IMG/VR virus record: IMGVR_UViG_3300031857_001209
Location: 1 to 25,930 of that record
Origin: a virus
Length of the DNA stretch: 25,930 nt
Direction: 5' to 3' (one strand)
Of the stretch, positions 13,101 to 21,276 are shown piece after piece. Below the pieces are notes generated by a model. It was not told the origin of the DNA. It did no database searches and was given only the letters and a program-made list of their open reading frames with translations. The number at the start of each line of letters is the position of its first letter. The first letter of the stretch is position 1. Position numbers and translations under genes: made by a program.

Positions 13101-16064
13101 GAGACTATTCGCCAGATGGCGGATGCTTACCTGAATATGGCTCAAGCAATGGCTGGGCTGCAGCAGGCAAGGTTTGACGTCAGCAAGGCTCGGGTTGGCC
13201 GTCAAATCAGCGATGCGCAAGACGAGCTAAGCGCAATGAGGGACAGCAGCAATGCAGAGATCGACGCCTTACAAAGCAATAGCGATAAGGAGCTTGAGGC
13301 GGTTCAGGAGCAGGCGCGAATCAGGGACAAGATGTGGGAAAAGGATATGCAACGAGCAAAGGATTCAGGTGCCGGAGATAGTCAGATCAGCGCAATGGAA
13401 AGAAGACGGGCCGACGAGCGTGAGCGCACGGAAGAGCAGATAAGAACAATGAGGAAGAGATCTGAAGAGGAGATAAACGCAAAGCGCAAGGAAGCTGCAG
13501 AGGCCGCTAAGGCAAAGGAAGAGGAGATTAAGGCCCTTAAAGAGCGAGAGAAAGCGATTGAAAAAGAAGCCCTTGCGGCCTCCATGGAATCAGCAGCTAA
13601 GCGCTTTGAGATGGAGCGCAAAGCCCTAGAACTAAAGCAGTTAGCAACCAAGATGGAGCAAGAAGCAGCCGTGCGAACTGCGCAAAGGGCTGTTCTTGAC
13701 GACCAGCGCCAGCTGATTGACCTGAAGGCAAAACAGCAGGATCCCAATCTGACGCCACAGCAGAAAGCTGCCTACGGGGAAGCCATTGCACTGCAACAGG
13801 AATCACTTGCGCTGAGTGGTGCCCAAGTCGTCGCAGAAAAAGAACGACTCGGGCAGCTTGGGCAACAGTTTGCAATGGAAAGAGAGATGCTTGCCATCAA
13901 GCAAAACACTGAAGTTGAAGGCTTCAGGGCGCAAGCTGCTAAGGGGGGCTGGGAGGGAGACCTTTCACCGCAGCTTAAGCAACTTGACGACCAAAAGGGC
14001 AAGGTTGGACAGGTTGAGATGGCGTGGAAAGATGTGACAGCGCAAGCGGATCAGTTGCTGGGCGTTATCAATCAGCACAATAACGCCATTGATAGCGGCA
14101 TTAAAAAGCTAGGAGATCTGGGAAATGCCTACAAAGACGCAGCTGGAAAAGCTGCCGGTATTGGCGCTCCGGGCAGTGGCGGGGGCGGCGTACCCAGTGG
14201 AGAGACCGGAGGGCAGAAGGCTTTACCTGACAGCGGGGCACCGAGCGACAACCCTTCCCCTGCTGGCCCTGGTAGCGCAGCCGCCGCCGCTATACCTCCC
14301 GGCGGAAAACTATTGCCCCTTACGCTTGACGGTAAACAGCTCGTAGCTGATGCAAACGGTGTTTTCTTGACGATCGAAAGAGAGTATCGGGATATGCAGG
14401 GAAGATTGCTAGGCATAACAACGAATACATGGAGAGCCATAAGCGAGGAAGAGGCCCGAGCTATTGAGAGTGCGTCAGAGGCGCAACAGCGAGAATTCAA
14501 TAAGTTGGCCGAACAAGATGTGAACCTGAAGTCCACTGAGGCCGCAACCTATGATCTGGGCGTCTTTGATGATGCAGCAAAGCAGGCAGGCGTCAGCGTT
14601 GAAGACCTTGGGAGGCACCTTAAGGACGTTGGCTTTGTTGAGCTGAACGCCGGGGCCCTGGATGTTGACCAGCAGTCGATTGAAAGCCTGCAAAAGGCGC
14701 GTGACGAGCTGTTCGGCCCTGAGGCTCAGAAGCGTCTCTTCACCCCTGAGGGGATGAAGGACCTCCCTGATTTCAGCCTGAAGCCCACGGTGGACACCGC
14801 AGAGGCCGCCAAGGACATTGCCGCGTTTAAGGAGTCTGAGATTAGTCAACTAGAGGATCCAGTAACAATCCGAGTAAAAACAGATGCGCTACTCGGTAAT
14901 CCAAACCTAAGCGAGTTCAGAAAGGACGCCGAGGCGTACTTCCAAGGGCTGAACAATGGCGACAACCTTAGCAATGTTGATTCTGTAGACCTAGGTATCA
15001 ACTTCTCTGGTATGACGCCTGAGGAGGCAAAGAGCCGTGTTGATTCACTAGGCAGGGCCCTTGAAACAACAGACAAGGGAGACATCAGCGTAATGATCAA
15101 AGCTGACGCCCTCCTTGATGAGTCATCTCTGGCCGGATTTAAGGAGACGGCTAAAGAGAAGCTGTCAGGAGCAATCAATGACAACGTTTATGCGGTTGAA
15201 TTCACATCCACCGGCCTTGACCAGGTTCAGGCTGACTTCACAAACGCCGCAAACTCCATCGTCCCCTTCTCCAATCAGGTTGATCAGCTGGGCATGGATC
15301 TGCAGGCCCTGAACGGCGGCGGTGTTGACCCCTTCCAAGGTGCCGGCCAATCTTTGAGCGAGGCCGCCTATGGCGCGCAGGCCCTGGTGCAAGGGCTAGA
15401 GACGGCCAACCAAAGCGCTGCAGAGTTTGACACCACCCTGGCCGACAGCGCCAATGCGGATCAGATCCAGCAGGCCTACGACGCCCTCCAGCCCCCTGAC
15501 CTCAGCCAGGCCGTGAGTGAGCAAGGAAACCTTGCGCAGGGCACAGAGGGCACCATCCAGACCACCCAAGGCCTGGCAAGTAGCTGGGTGGATGTGACAG
15601 CGAGCATCAACGCAGCGGCCACCGCCCTGGCCAACTACAAATCTCAGGAGTCAGGCGGCAAGGCCAGGTTCGCGGGGGGTGATGTTCGCGGTGGCACTGC
15701 CTACACCGTCAACGAACTTGGCCAAGAATCCTTCCTCTCCAGCTCCGGGATGCTGAGCCTGATCAGAGCGCCGCAGTACGGCAAGTGGGTCGCGCCATCG
15801 AGGGGCCTTGTGATCCCTGCCAGCATGACCTCCAAGCTGGACGCGGCAGGGGCCTTTGATCGTGGCGGGCGCGGCCCCTCGCGGGTTACAGCCGCCTTTG
15901 CTGGACCCTCCCCAGGGCAGGGCAATCAGGTCGCCGCCTTGGGCCGCCTGCAGCGCTCCATTGACCGGCTGGAGAAGACCATGGGCTCCTATCGGGCGCC
16001 TGATGTCCATGTGAGCGTCCCTGGCAATGCAGGCCTTCTGCGCACCCTCCAGAGCATCCGATGA
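10143..16064 (+). CDS. Tail tape measure protein, 1973 residues
   Basis: GTG start 26 nt after the element. The N-terminal part contains the phage TMP core at residues about 177-327 (AGTSKQVAELATSLVRAGFS; NLANSTNASIEGMAYTFRDT; GLMANAGIQGTVAGTALKHF). Four hydrophobic Ala/Gly-rich segments follow at about 488-516, 532-553, 568-598 and 653-680, which are usual for TMPs that insert in the host membrane. Residues about 683-1330 form very long coiled coils with Lys/Glu/Gln runs. A Gly/Pro/Ser hinge lies near 1340-1390. The C-terminus (GGTAYTVNELGQESF; GLVIPASMTSKLD) is a common TMP ending. TMPs set tail length and guide DNA entry. Codons in the coiled-coil part are visibly more AT-rich than in the flanks. 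Overlaps the next gene by ATGA. Confidence 0.93.
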   Translation: MADLQVSIALLLENQDEIRRALEAEGGKAGEAFRNRLTPAAKKAFDEITSAAEKAAKDVGVRFNSTKLQFETAKGEIIPSSVLDKISQGGSKIAAAFKEARNGVDVFKSAVVKGAGEAASSLNILESAVTGVAVSLTSKLTDSVTAGLGGLKGLVGGFMELDGELRMAAAAAGETGGYERLGSIVEKVGIDAAGTSKQVAELATSLVRAGFSVSEVEKALPGVVRGAEATGTGFEQMGDIIGSTLRGFGLEADQVGRVTDVMVNLANSTNASIEGMAYTFRDTAPIAKALGISLEEVAMATGLMANAGIQGTVAGTALKHFMQKIQQAAGGATPEVLGLAHGQERLAKVMKMLGAEVLDTSGKLLPMDEVLIRLKAGMDKLNEGDRVQLTKILFGEDAGPSVLAMLNQTATEIKKVSADMQNSAGATDVARNAMAGFGMEMQQLQGTIDAIGTGIGKVIAAGLRPFLQTANALAGAVSGMPEPIKTTGAALIAMAGAATAASLGIAALNVVMGTTGWAALRKEITSVAAVLTGPWGAAAVMIAGAAASAAVLTGNLRETDQTTKTMAQTVITAGAAFAAWRSAVPVTIALGQALLIVTNRAKLAGALTLAHVAAARGIAAVTAAYTALKVVKDAIINRTKIQLTLESLIAGLKTGGIAGAVVTVAGTALAAGAAYKFIGDQIKVAGEETTALSDKSKELKEEIAQVSKEIAEGKKLNIDTTDLEKLKAVKLDELRKIENPLDIKLNIEKVEAQIKSIEEQLKKVGKDDSSAGVLKAQLDAAKQYQEVLKAADDGIGSKSFDNLSESGKRFVRELVEARSQVQALRNEQIKLDPVVDKKRWDEIETKIAQFEEAPILLKAKIEFEKAGLEKQRAELEADLARAQKGVSKGRGEPNDNFAKRKAENDQLQGDLSRQLLGVKVKIAEVDKASADAAGKQVDAARNQVQTAEEKYDAAKKAADAENIGVGNQQKQIDNANKLMGLDKARLETIRQMADAYLNMAQAMAGLQQARFDVSKARVGRQISDAQDELSAMRDSSNAEIDALQSNSDKELEAVQEQARIRDKMWEKDMQRAKDSGAGDSQISAMERRRADERERTEEQIRTMRKRSEEEINAKRKEAAEAAKAKEEEIKALKEREKAIEKEALAASMESAAKRFEMERKALELKQLATKMEQEAAVRTAQRAVLDDQRQLIDLKAKQQDPNLTPQQKAAYGEAIALQQESLALSGAQVVAEKERLGQLGQQFAMEREMLAIKQNTEVEGFRAQAAKGGWEGDLSPQLKQLDDQKGKVGQVEMAWKDVTAQADQLLGVINQHNNAIDSGIKKLGDLGNAYKDAAGKAAGIGAPGSGGGGVPSGETGGQKALPDSGAPSDNPSPAGPGSAAAAAIPPGGKLLPLTLDGKQLVADANGVFLTIEREYRDMQGRLLGITTNTWRAISEEEARAIESASEAQQREFNKLAEQDVNLKSTEAATYDLGVFDDAAKQAGVSVEDLGRHLKDVGFVELNAGALDVDQQSIESLQKARDELFGPEAQKRLFTPEGMKDLPDFSLKPTVDTAEAAKDIAAFKESEISQLEDPVTIRVKTDALLGNPNLSEFRKDAEAYFQGLNNGDNLSNVDSVDLGINFSGMTPEEAKSRVDSLGRALETTDKGDISVMIKADALLDESSLAGFKETAKEKLSGAINDNVYAVEFTSTGLDQVQADFTNAANSIVPFSNQVDQLGMDLQALNGGGVDPFQGAGQSLSEAAYGAQALVQGLETANQSAAEFDTTLADSANADQIQQAYDALQPPDLSQAVSEQGNLAQGTEGTIQTTQGLASSWVDVTASINAAATALANYKSQESGGKARFAGGDVRGGTAYTVNELGQESFLSSSGMLSLIRAPQYGKWVAPSRGLVIPASMTSKLDAAGAFDRGGRGPSRVTAAFAGPSPGQGNQVAALGRLQRSIDRLEKTMGSYRAPDVHVSVPGNAGLLRTLQSIR

Positions 16065-16816
16065 TCACGCTCACCTACGGCACCCACACCTACACCTTCC
16101 CCAACCTCGCGGATCACCCGGTTGGCTGGGAGGAGACGGAGACCACACGCGGCCGGGTGGCCAGGCAATGGGCCATCTCAGGCGTGGTGACGCGAGAGGA
16201 CGCCAAGAAAATTTCAGACATGTTCCGGGCCTGGCAAGCGGCAAGGATCGCGGACGGGGATCCCAACGAAACCGGCCTGGTGGGGGTGACGGCTGGCTTC
16301 ACCGGCGAGGCCCCAGGCTTTGCATGGACAACCGCCGTCCCGGTCTGGTTCAACGGTGCCCCACAGATCCAGATGGCCGGCGCCTTCTGCCGGGTGTCGC
16401 TGTCCGTGGTGGATGCTGCCGAGGCCCTGGCGGTCCTGCTAGCGCAGAAGGAAGACGAGGTGGAGGATGAGGACGTCCTTGAGCTGGGCACCATCACCTT
16501 TGGCAGTGCTGTGGTGAACCTGAGGGCCCGCCCTGATGGCTTCACGGACCTGCCGAGCATTGCACTGAACCCCAGCGGAAAGCACATTGTCACCGGCCCC
16601 CTGAAGCTCACCAAGACCTTGCGCATTGAGGGCTGGGTGGATGAAATCAATCTGCCCCTTTTAGAGGCATGGGCCGAAACCAATACGAACACAACCCCAG
16701 CCACCAACAGTTACTTTCTGACAGAATGGTCTGAGCCTGTGGCCGATAAGCGCGTGCAAAACGGGGTGATGGATATTTACTACGACGTGAACTTTACGGT
16801 GACCAAAATAAGATGA
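16061..16816 (+). CDS. Putative distal tail / minor tail protein, 251 residues
   Basis: Immediately follows the tape measure with an ATGA overlap. Begins MITLTYGTHTYTFPNLADHP, a beta-hairpin-like opening. The first half contains a helix (DAKKISDMFRAWQAARIADG) and strands; an acidic linker (EDEVEDEDVLELG) sits near residue 140. The second half has strands (GPLKLTKTLRIEGWVDEINL) and ends MDIYYDVNFTVTKIR. In siphoviruses the distal tail protein (Dit) usually occupies this slot and forms the hub between tube and tip. Two beta domains joined by a linker fit that, but no signature is decisive. Confidence 0.6.
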   Translation: MITLTYGTHTYTFPNLADHPVGWEETETTRGRVARQWAISGVVTREDAKKISDMFRAWQAARIADGDPNETGLVGVTAGFTGEAPGFAWTTAVPVWFNGAPQIQMAGAFCRVSLSVVDAAEALAVLLAQKEDEVEDEDVLELGTITFGSAVVNLRARPDGFTDLPSIALNPSGKHIVTGPLKLTKTLRIEGWVDEINLPLLEAWAETNTNTTPATNSYFLTEWSEPVADKRVQNGVMDIYYDVNFTVTKIR

Positions 16817-19800
16817 CGATTGACGCCCGCGCCTATACCTGGTGCAACCTTGGCCCTTTGAGTGAGGAGGGGGCTTCGATTGCTGAGGATCACGCCCAGG
16901 GCGCTGGGGTGTTGATGCTGAAAGGCACCGTCAATCTGAATGGTATTTTCAGGCCCACCAGTGGGGCTGTGGTCAGGCTGGCCTATAGCGATGGTCAAAC
17001 CTGGATTGCTCAATTTCCCCTGCGGCTGCGGGTGCTTTCGTGTTTCTCAGATCCGATCCGCAATAAGACCACCGTATCCGTGGGCTGTGATCTTGCCTTT
17101 TATGAAAACAGAAAAGAACCAGTCACCCTAGACACCAGAGATGAAAACGCAGGTGTTTCCGAGGCTCAATGGAGAGCGCAGACTCCTGCCATCTCTGGCT
17201 CTTGGTTAGTGGGAATGATCTTGTGCATTCTACGGATTCAGTACACAGGCACCATACCCCTAGCCAACTATTACACCAGGCAAGACTTTGACATGTCTGG
17301 TGGTTATGTAGAGGAACTGGGGAAGCTGTGCGCCAGTGAGGGCTACGTCTGCCGCATGAATGAAGCGGGCCTGGCGGAGTTTATTTCAAAGGATCAGCCC
17401 ACGGCTAGCAGTATCCTACTAACCCAAGACGACCTCATTGATCTAAACCCAGTCAACTCAGGCGAGCTGCCTGGTGATGCCGTTTATGCTAAATACAACA
17501 GCATCAGCCTGAAAGCTCCTGATTCAGATGAATCCGACGAAGATAAGCAAAAACGTGATTGGGAGCTTGAAACAACATCTGGGCAGATAGAAACATATAA
17601 GCACACATGGACAAAATACGAATACACCCCAACCGGAGTAACAAAACAACAAAAGGATTCATACGGTTACGATCGGTACAATGACGAAGGAGGGGAGATC
17701 ACGGGCGAAAAGTATCAGGCAAAAGGCTTTGAGCAAGAGCAGATTATCAATACTCAAGTCACAAGCAGCACAAGGACTACCTACGACAAAAAAGACCGTG
17801 CTATTAGAAGGGTTACGGAGTCAATAGGAACATGGGGAACCACGAAATCAGAAACATATTTTTTTTACAATGATGGCGCGGACGTTGAAGCCAACGGCAC
17901 AAGCAGTTCTGGACTTGACAACTGGACGGCTTTTACCTGTAGTTATTCCGCCGAGGGTGATCCGCTTGAATCAATTTCCGCCCGCCAGCAAGCGCAAAGG
18001 AATGAGAATAACGACAATGATGATGACGTAAAACAAGAGATTACCATTGAGTGGTCGCCTCTGGGTCCCATCCGACAGCAATTAGGGGTGCAAGCTCCTT
18101 TTGAGGTGGTCAAAAATGGAGGCTATTCAACAAGCGGGTCTTTTCCTAGTACGGCGGCAGGAACGGAATACAAATCCTCGGTAAGAAGAATTATTTATTA
18201 CAGGGATAAGGCAAGCGGAATTTCTAAGACAATTACAAGCACAAAGATTCCGTACATTCAGACTTTTGATGGTTCAGAATCCCTTTCTAGGGAGAGAGAC
18301 AAAAAGCAACCCTGGGAAAATCAAGACGACTGGCTAGGCCTTGCTACTTCACTAAGGGACGGTGGAACCGAGATCAGGATCCGCACTGAACGCGCGTTCG
18401 GCACTCAGCGACGCCCTAGCGCAGCCGAGCGGACCACCGAGTCAAACCAAAAGGCCCCAAACGTTGAACAGGAATCCCGCCTTGCCTGGGCCGTTGGCTC
18501 CGCCGCCAGCCAGACCGCTGTGGAGCTGTCCCCTCCCTATGCGCCGGATGATCGCGTGGTGGGCAGCGGCAGCAACTTCATCGTCATCCCCAGCGACGCA
18601 GCTCAGAAGGTGCTGCAATATGCCCGCCTTGAAAACCGCTATCTCTTCGGCCACCGCAACGGCGTTGGAATCCAGGTGCTCCCTGAGGCCCTCCCGCCTA
18701 AGCCTCTGAGCGTCGTCTACATCCGCCTCAAGGGTTGCACCGGGGCCTTCCTGGTCAACGGCAGGACATGGAACCTGGACCCCAGCGGCGCCACGGTGAC
18801 CTGTGATGCCCTGTTCTGGGGGGCGATTGATGGCACCGTGGGCAATGCCTGGTTCCCCCTGCCGCCAAACATCTCGGCCCTTCCAACCCCTGTCGCGATC
18901 ACCAACAACTCAAACCCTGTCCCGGCAAACGCCATCCCGATCCCAACCGGGTTCAACTTCAGCAACCCAGACCTCAACACCCTGTTTGGGGCCCTACCTG
19001 CGAACACCGCCCCGATCCCGCCGGCGACGATTGCCCCTGCGATCATCATCAAGCCTTATCGGGAAACCATCTTCTGCGGTGCCGGCAGCGGCTCAGGCGC
19101 CATTGCAGACCCTCAGTTCTGGATCGCTCAACCTGCTGGCGAATACCTGGCCGGCAGCGGCTCTGGCGTGCTGGCCACCGCAGTGGCGGCGCCCTCGACA
19201 TCGCTTGGGGCGCGGTGGACCAGCGGGACGACCTTCACGGCAGGAGCAGGCACTGCAGGGCCTGGCCATGGCGGTGGGGAGAGGTGGGCGTCTGGGTCGG
19301 TGTTTGTGGCTGGGGTGGGGAGTGATGGCCTGGTTAGGGCACCTGGGGCGAGCTGGACAAGCGCCACGGCCTTTACCGCAGGGGCGGCTGAGAGTGGCCT
19401 GGTGCTGGGCGCAGGGGCACGGTGGACCAGTGGCACGAGCTTCACCGCCGGGGCTGGCAGTGACGATCTGGAGCAGGCGCCTGGGGCAACGTGGACCAGT
19501 GCGTCGGTGTTCCTCGCCGGGGCTGGGGAGGACGGCAACGAGCAAGGGGCGGGTGCGGCCTGGAGCAGTGGATCAACCTTCACCGCAGGGGCAGGCGGCG
19601 TTGGAGATGTCACCGGCAACGGGGCGGCCTGGACGAGTGGGAGCACGTTTACGGCAGGAGCGGGAAGTGTTGTCGGGCCAACGGATCCCAACTTCTCAAC
19701 CGTCTCCCTTCTCCTGCACATGGACGGTGCAAACGGTTCAACCACATTCACTGACAGCAGCAGCAATGCACTACCCGTTACCGCCTATGGCAATGCTGCC

Positions 19801-20325
19801 ATCAGCACAGCCCAAGCCAAGTTTGCCCAGGCCGCATATTTTGACGGCGCAGGCGATTACTTAAGCATCCCACAGAGCAGCCTATTTCAATTTGCTGGCA
19901 ACTTCACTGTAGAGCTGTGGTACTACGAAACGTCTAGGGGTGACTATTCAACAGTGCTTGATATTGGCAACTTTGGCAATGTGGGAATCATGATCAGAAC
20001 GGGCAGTGCTAACCCTGGCCTGTTTGTGAACTTTAGCAGGATCAACCCTAGCGGGACTGCGATTGGATCTGTGAACACATGGAACCATGTTGCAATGGTT
20101 CGCAGTGGCACAACAATTACGGGCTACGTGAACGGAACAAGTGTTGGCACCCTTACTGATTCGTCCACAGTTGGCGCTTCAGCTGGTGAAAGTATCCACG
20201 TTGGAAATTCCGTAGATGCCTTCGGTAGATACTTCACCGGCTACGTTGATGAGTTGCGCATCAGTAAGTTTGCTCGCTATCTCTCTAGCTTCACCCCACC
20301 CACAGCCCCCTTCCCGAACAGCTAA
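16813..20325 (+). CDS. Tail tip / hub protein with 23-residue repeats and C-terminal LamG domain
   Basis: 1170 residues, coupled to the upstream gene by ATGA. Residues 1-240 look like a tail-hub region (YVEELGKLCASEGYVCRMNE; AGLAEFISKDQPTAS). Residues about 240-560 are hydrophilic, Asp/Glu/Lys/Thr-rich and more AT-rich in codons. Residues 799-959 hold seven tandem 23-residue repeats with consensus GA-W-S-(T/S)F-AGAG. Residues about 962-1170 form a LamG/concanavalin-type jelly roll (LLLHMDGANG; AAYFDGAGDYLSIP; FTVELWYYET; WNHVAMVRSG; GYVDELRISKFARYL), a fold that often binds glycans. The order hub-repeats-jelly roll suits a receptor-binding tip. The repeats also create long shadow frames on both strands. 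Confidence 0.8.
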   Translation: MTIDARAYTWCNLGPLSEEGASIAEDHAQGAGVLMLKGTVNLNGIFRPTSGAVVRLAYSDGQTWIAQFPLRLRVLSCFSDPIRNKTTVSVGCDLAFYENRKEPVTLDTRDENAGVSEAQWRAQTPAISGSWLVGMILCILRIQYTGTIPLANYYTRQDFDMSGGYVEELGKLCASEGYVCRMNEAGLAEFISKDQPTASSILLTQDDLIDLNPVNSGELPGDAVYAKYNSISLKAPDSDESDEDKQKRDWELETTSGQIETYKHTWTKYEYTPTGVTKQQKDSYGYDRYNDEGGEITGEKYQAKGFEQEQIINTQVTSSTRTTYDKKDRAIRRVTESIGTWGTTKSETYFFYNDGADVEANGTSSSGLDNWTAFTCSYSAEGDPLESISARQQAQRNENNDNDDDVKQEITIEWSPLGPIRQQLGVQAPFEVVKNGGYSTSGSFPSTAAGTEYKSSVRRIIYYRDKASGISKTITSTKIPYIQTFDGSESLSRERDKKQPWENQDDWLGLATSLRDGGTEIRIRTERAFGTQRRPSAAERTTESNQKAPNVEQESRLAWAVGSAASQTAVELSPPYAPDDRVVGSGSNFIVIPSDAAQKVLQYARLENRYLFGHRNGVGIQVLPEALPPKPLSVVYIRLKGCTGAFLVNGRTWNLDPSGATVTCDALFWGAIDGTVGNAWFPLPPNISALPTPVAITNNSNPVPANAIPIPTGFNFSNPDLNTLFGALPANTAPIPPATIAPAIIIKPYRETIFCGAGSGSGAIADPQFWIAQPAGEYLAGSGSGVLATAVAAPSTSLGARWTSGTTFTAGAGTAGPGHGGGERWASGSVFVAGVGSDGLVRAPGASWTSATAFTAGAAESGLVLGAGARWTSGTSFTAGAGSDDLEQAPGATWTSASVFLAGAGEDGNEQGAGAAWSSGSTFTAGAGGVGDVTGNGAAWTSGSTFTAGAGSVVGPTDPNFSTVSLLLHMDGANGSTTFTDSSSNALPVTAYGNAAISTAQAKFAQAAYFDGAGDYLSIPQSSLFQFAGNFTVELWYYETSRGDYSTVLDIGNFGNVGIMIRTGSANPGLFVNFSRINPSGTAIGSVNTWNHVAMVRSGTTITGYVNGTSVGTLTDSSTVGASAGESIHVGNSVDAFGRYFTGYVDELRISKFARYLSSFTPPTAPFPNS
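19207..19689 (+). repeat. Seven tandem 69-bp / 23-residue repeats in the tail-tip gene
   Basis: Units begin at 19207, 19276, 19345, 19414, 19483, 19552 and 19621, all exactly 69 bp. Core residues W4, S6, F10, A12 and G13 are kept (WTSGTTFTAGAG, WASGSVFVAGVG, WTSATAFTAGAA and variants), while the last eight residues vary. The seventh unit runs into the LamG domain. Confidence 0.9.
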
Positions 20326-20332
20326 GCCAAAC

Positions 20333-20342
20333 CGGGAAAACT
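20333..20342 (+). promoter_or_regulatory. CGGGAAAACT element, copy 8
   Basis: Exact 10-mer, 7 nt after the tail-tip stop and 26 nt before the ATG at 20369. Confidence 0.75.
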
Positions 20343-20368
20343 AAGAGGCAAGCGGCCCTTACGTTTTC

Positions 20369-20788
20369 ATGGCTGACATTATTTACGACAGCTTCCTGGC
20401 TGACGTGTTTGCAGGGAACTGCAATACCACGCACACCTATAAGGGGATGCTCGTCACCTCGGCCTACACCGAAAGCAGGACGGCCCACAGCAAGCGCTCC
20501 AGCGTCACAAATGAGGTGTCGGGCACCGGATACACCGCTGGCGGCAATGCTGTCACACTCTCAGTGGCAACCACCTCCACCGCCTGCACCCTGACCGTCG
20601 GCGCAGTCTCCTGGCCCTCCTCCACGATCACAGCCCGCAAGCTCGTCGTCTACCGATCCCGTGGTGGCGCATCCTCGGCTGATGAGCTGGTCTGCTGTGT
20701 GGACAATGGCGCCGATCTGGTCAGCTCCAACACCACGCTCAGCTTCGCTGCCAGCACCTGGGAAATCACGTTGCCTGCTGCTACTTAA
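20369..20788 (+). CDS. Putative small virion protein, 139 residues
   Basis: Begins MADIIYDSFLADVFAGNCNT. It has the pattern HTYKGMLVTSAY, then KRSSVTNEVSGTGYTAGGNA, then beta strands (VTLSVATTSTACTLTVGAVS; RKLVVYRSRGG; WEITLPAAT). The NEVSGTGYTAGG-type string is familiar from small beta-rich structural proteins of many tailed phages, usually annotated only as virion or tail-fibre-associated. It heads a plus-strand block that includes the next two virion-like genes. Exact role unknown. Confidence 0.6.
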   Translation: MADIIYDSFLADVFAGNCNTTHTYKGMLVTSAYTESRTAHSKRSSVTNEVSGTGYTAGGNAVTLSVATTSTACTLTVGAVSWPSSTITARKLVVYRSRGGASSADELVCCVDNGADLVSSNTTLSFAASTWEITLPAAT

Positions 20789-20828
20789 TTGGCCGCAGTA
20801 AAATAGACGAAACCCCTAGAGATAGCGC

Positions 20829-21275
20829 ATGGCCACCCCTCTAATTCAAACCCCCTACGAAGCCGAACGCCTATGGGCCAACAGCTATCAGGGCAAGAGG
20901 GCGCGGCTATGCCTGGCCAATAACACCGGCACGCTCACCGCAAGCTCCACCACAGCCCAATGGGACGCGGTAGAGCTGACGGGCAATGGCTACGCCCGTT
21001 ATGAGTGGACCATTCCTGCAGGGGCCTACAACACCACAAGCGAACGCTTTCAGGCCCCTGCGCAGCTCTGTGAGTTTCAGGCCTCTTCAGGCGGCACGGG
21101 CCTCAACTGGAATACGGCCTATCTGGTGGTTGGCACCATCTCAGGCAGCTCGACCACGTGGAACACAGGCGTCAGCTTCATCCTGAACGAGTCGCCCACC
21201 GTGGCCCTCTACCCCGGAGAGCCTAGGGGTTACAACATTCTCCTCTTTACAGATGGCTTCCTGGTGACATCGTGA
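20829..21275 (+). CDS. Putative virion protein, 148 residues
   Basis: Begins MATPLIQTPYEAERLWANSY. Mostly beta (RARLCLANNTGTLTASSTTA; GNGYARYEWTIPAGAYNTTS; TAYLVVGTISGSSTTWNTGV), ending GYNILLFTDGFLVTS, which looks like a tail-fibre or decoration protein. Separated by 40 nt from the previous gene without a repeated element; this gap holds AATAGACGAAACCCCTAGAG and no hairpin. The next gene starts 1 nt after its stop. Function unassigned. Confidence 0.55.
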   Translation: MATPLIQTPYEAERLWANSYQGKRARLCLANNTGTLTASSTTAQWDAVELTGNGYARYEWTIPAGAYNTTSERFQAPAQLCEFQASSGGTGLNWNTAYLVVGTISGSSTTWNTGVSFILNESPTVALYPGEPRGYNILLFTDGFLVTS

Positions 21276-21276
21276 T

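Noticed and set aside
14302-14311. Near-match GCGGAAAACT inside the tape measure gene
   Set aside because: Two mismatches, inside coding sequence and not before a start codon.
18803-19864. Long plus-strand frame and opposite-strand frames over the repeat region
   Set aside because: Shadows of the 23-residue repeats in the tail-tip gene; the translations are Arg/Pro-rich and lack protein-like pattern.
16813-20325. Diversity-generating retroelement target in the tail tip
   Set aside because: No reverse transcriptase or template repeat is visible in the window; the repeats are simple tandem units.
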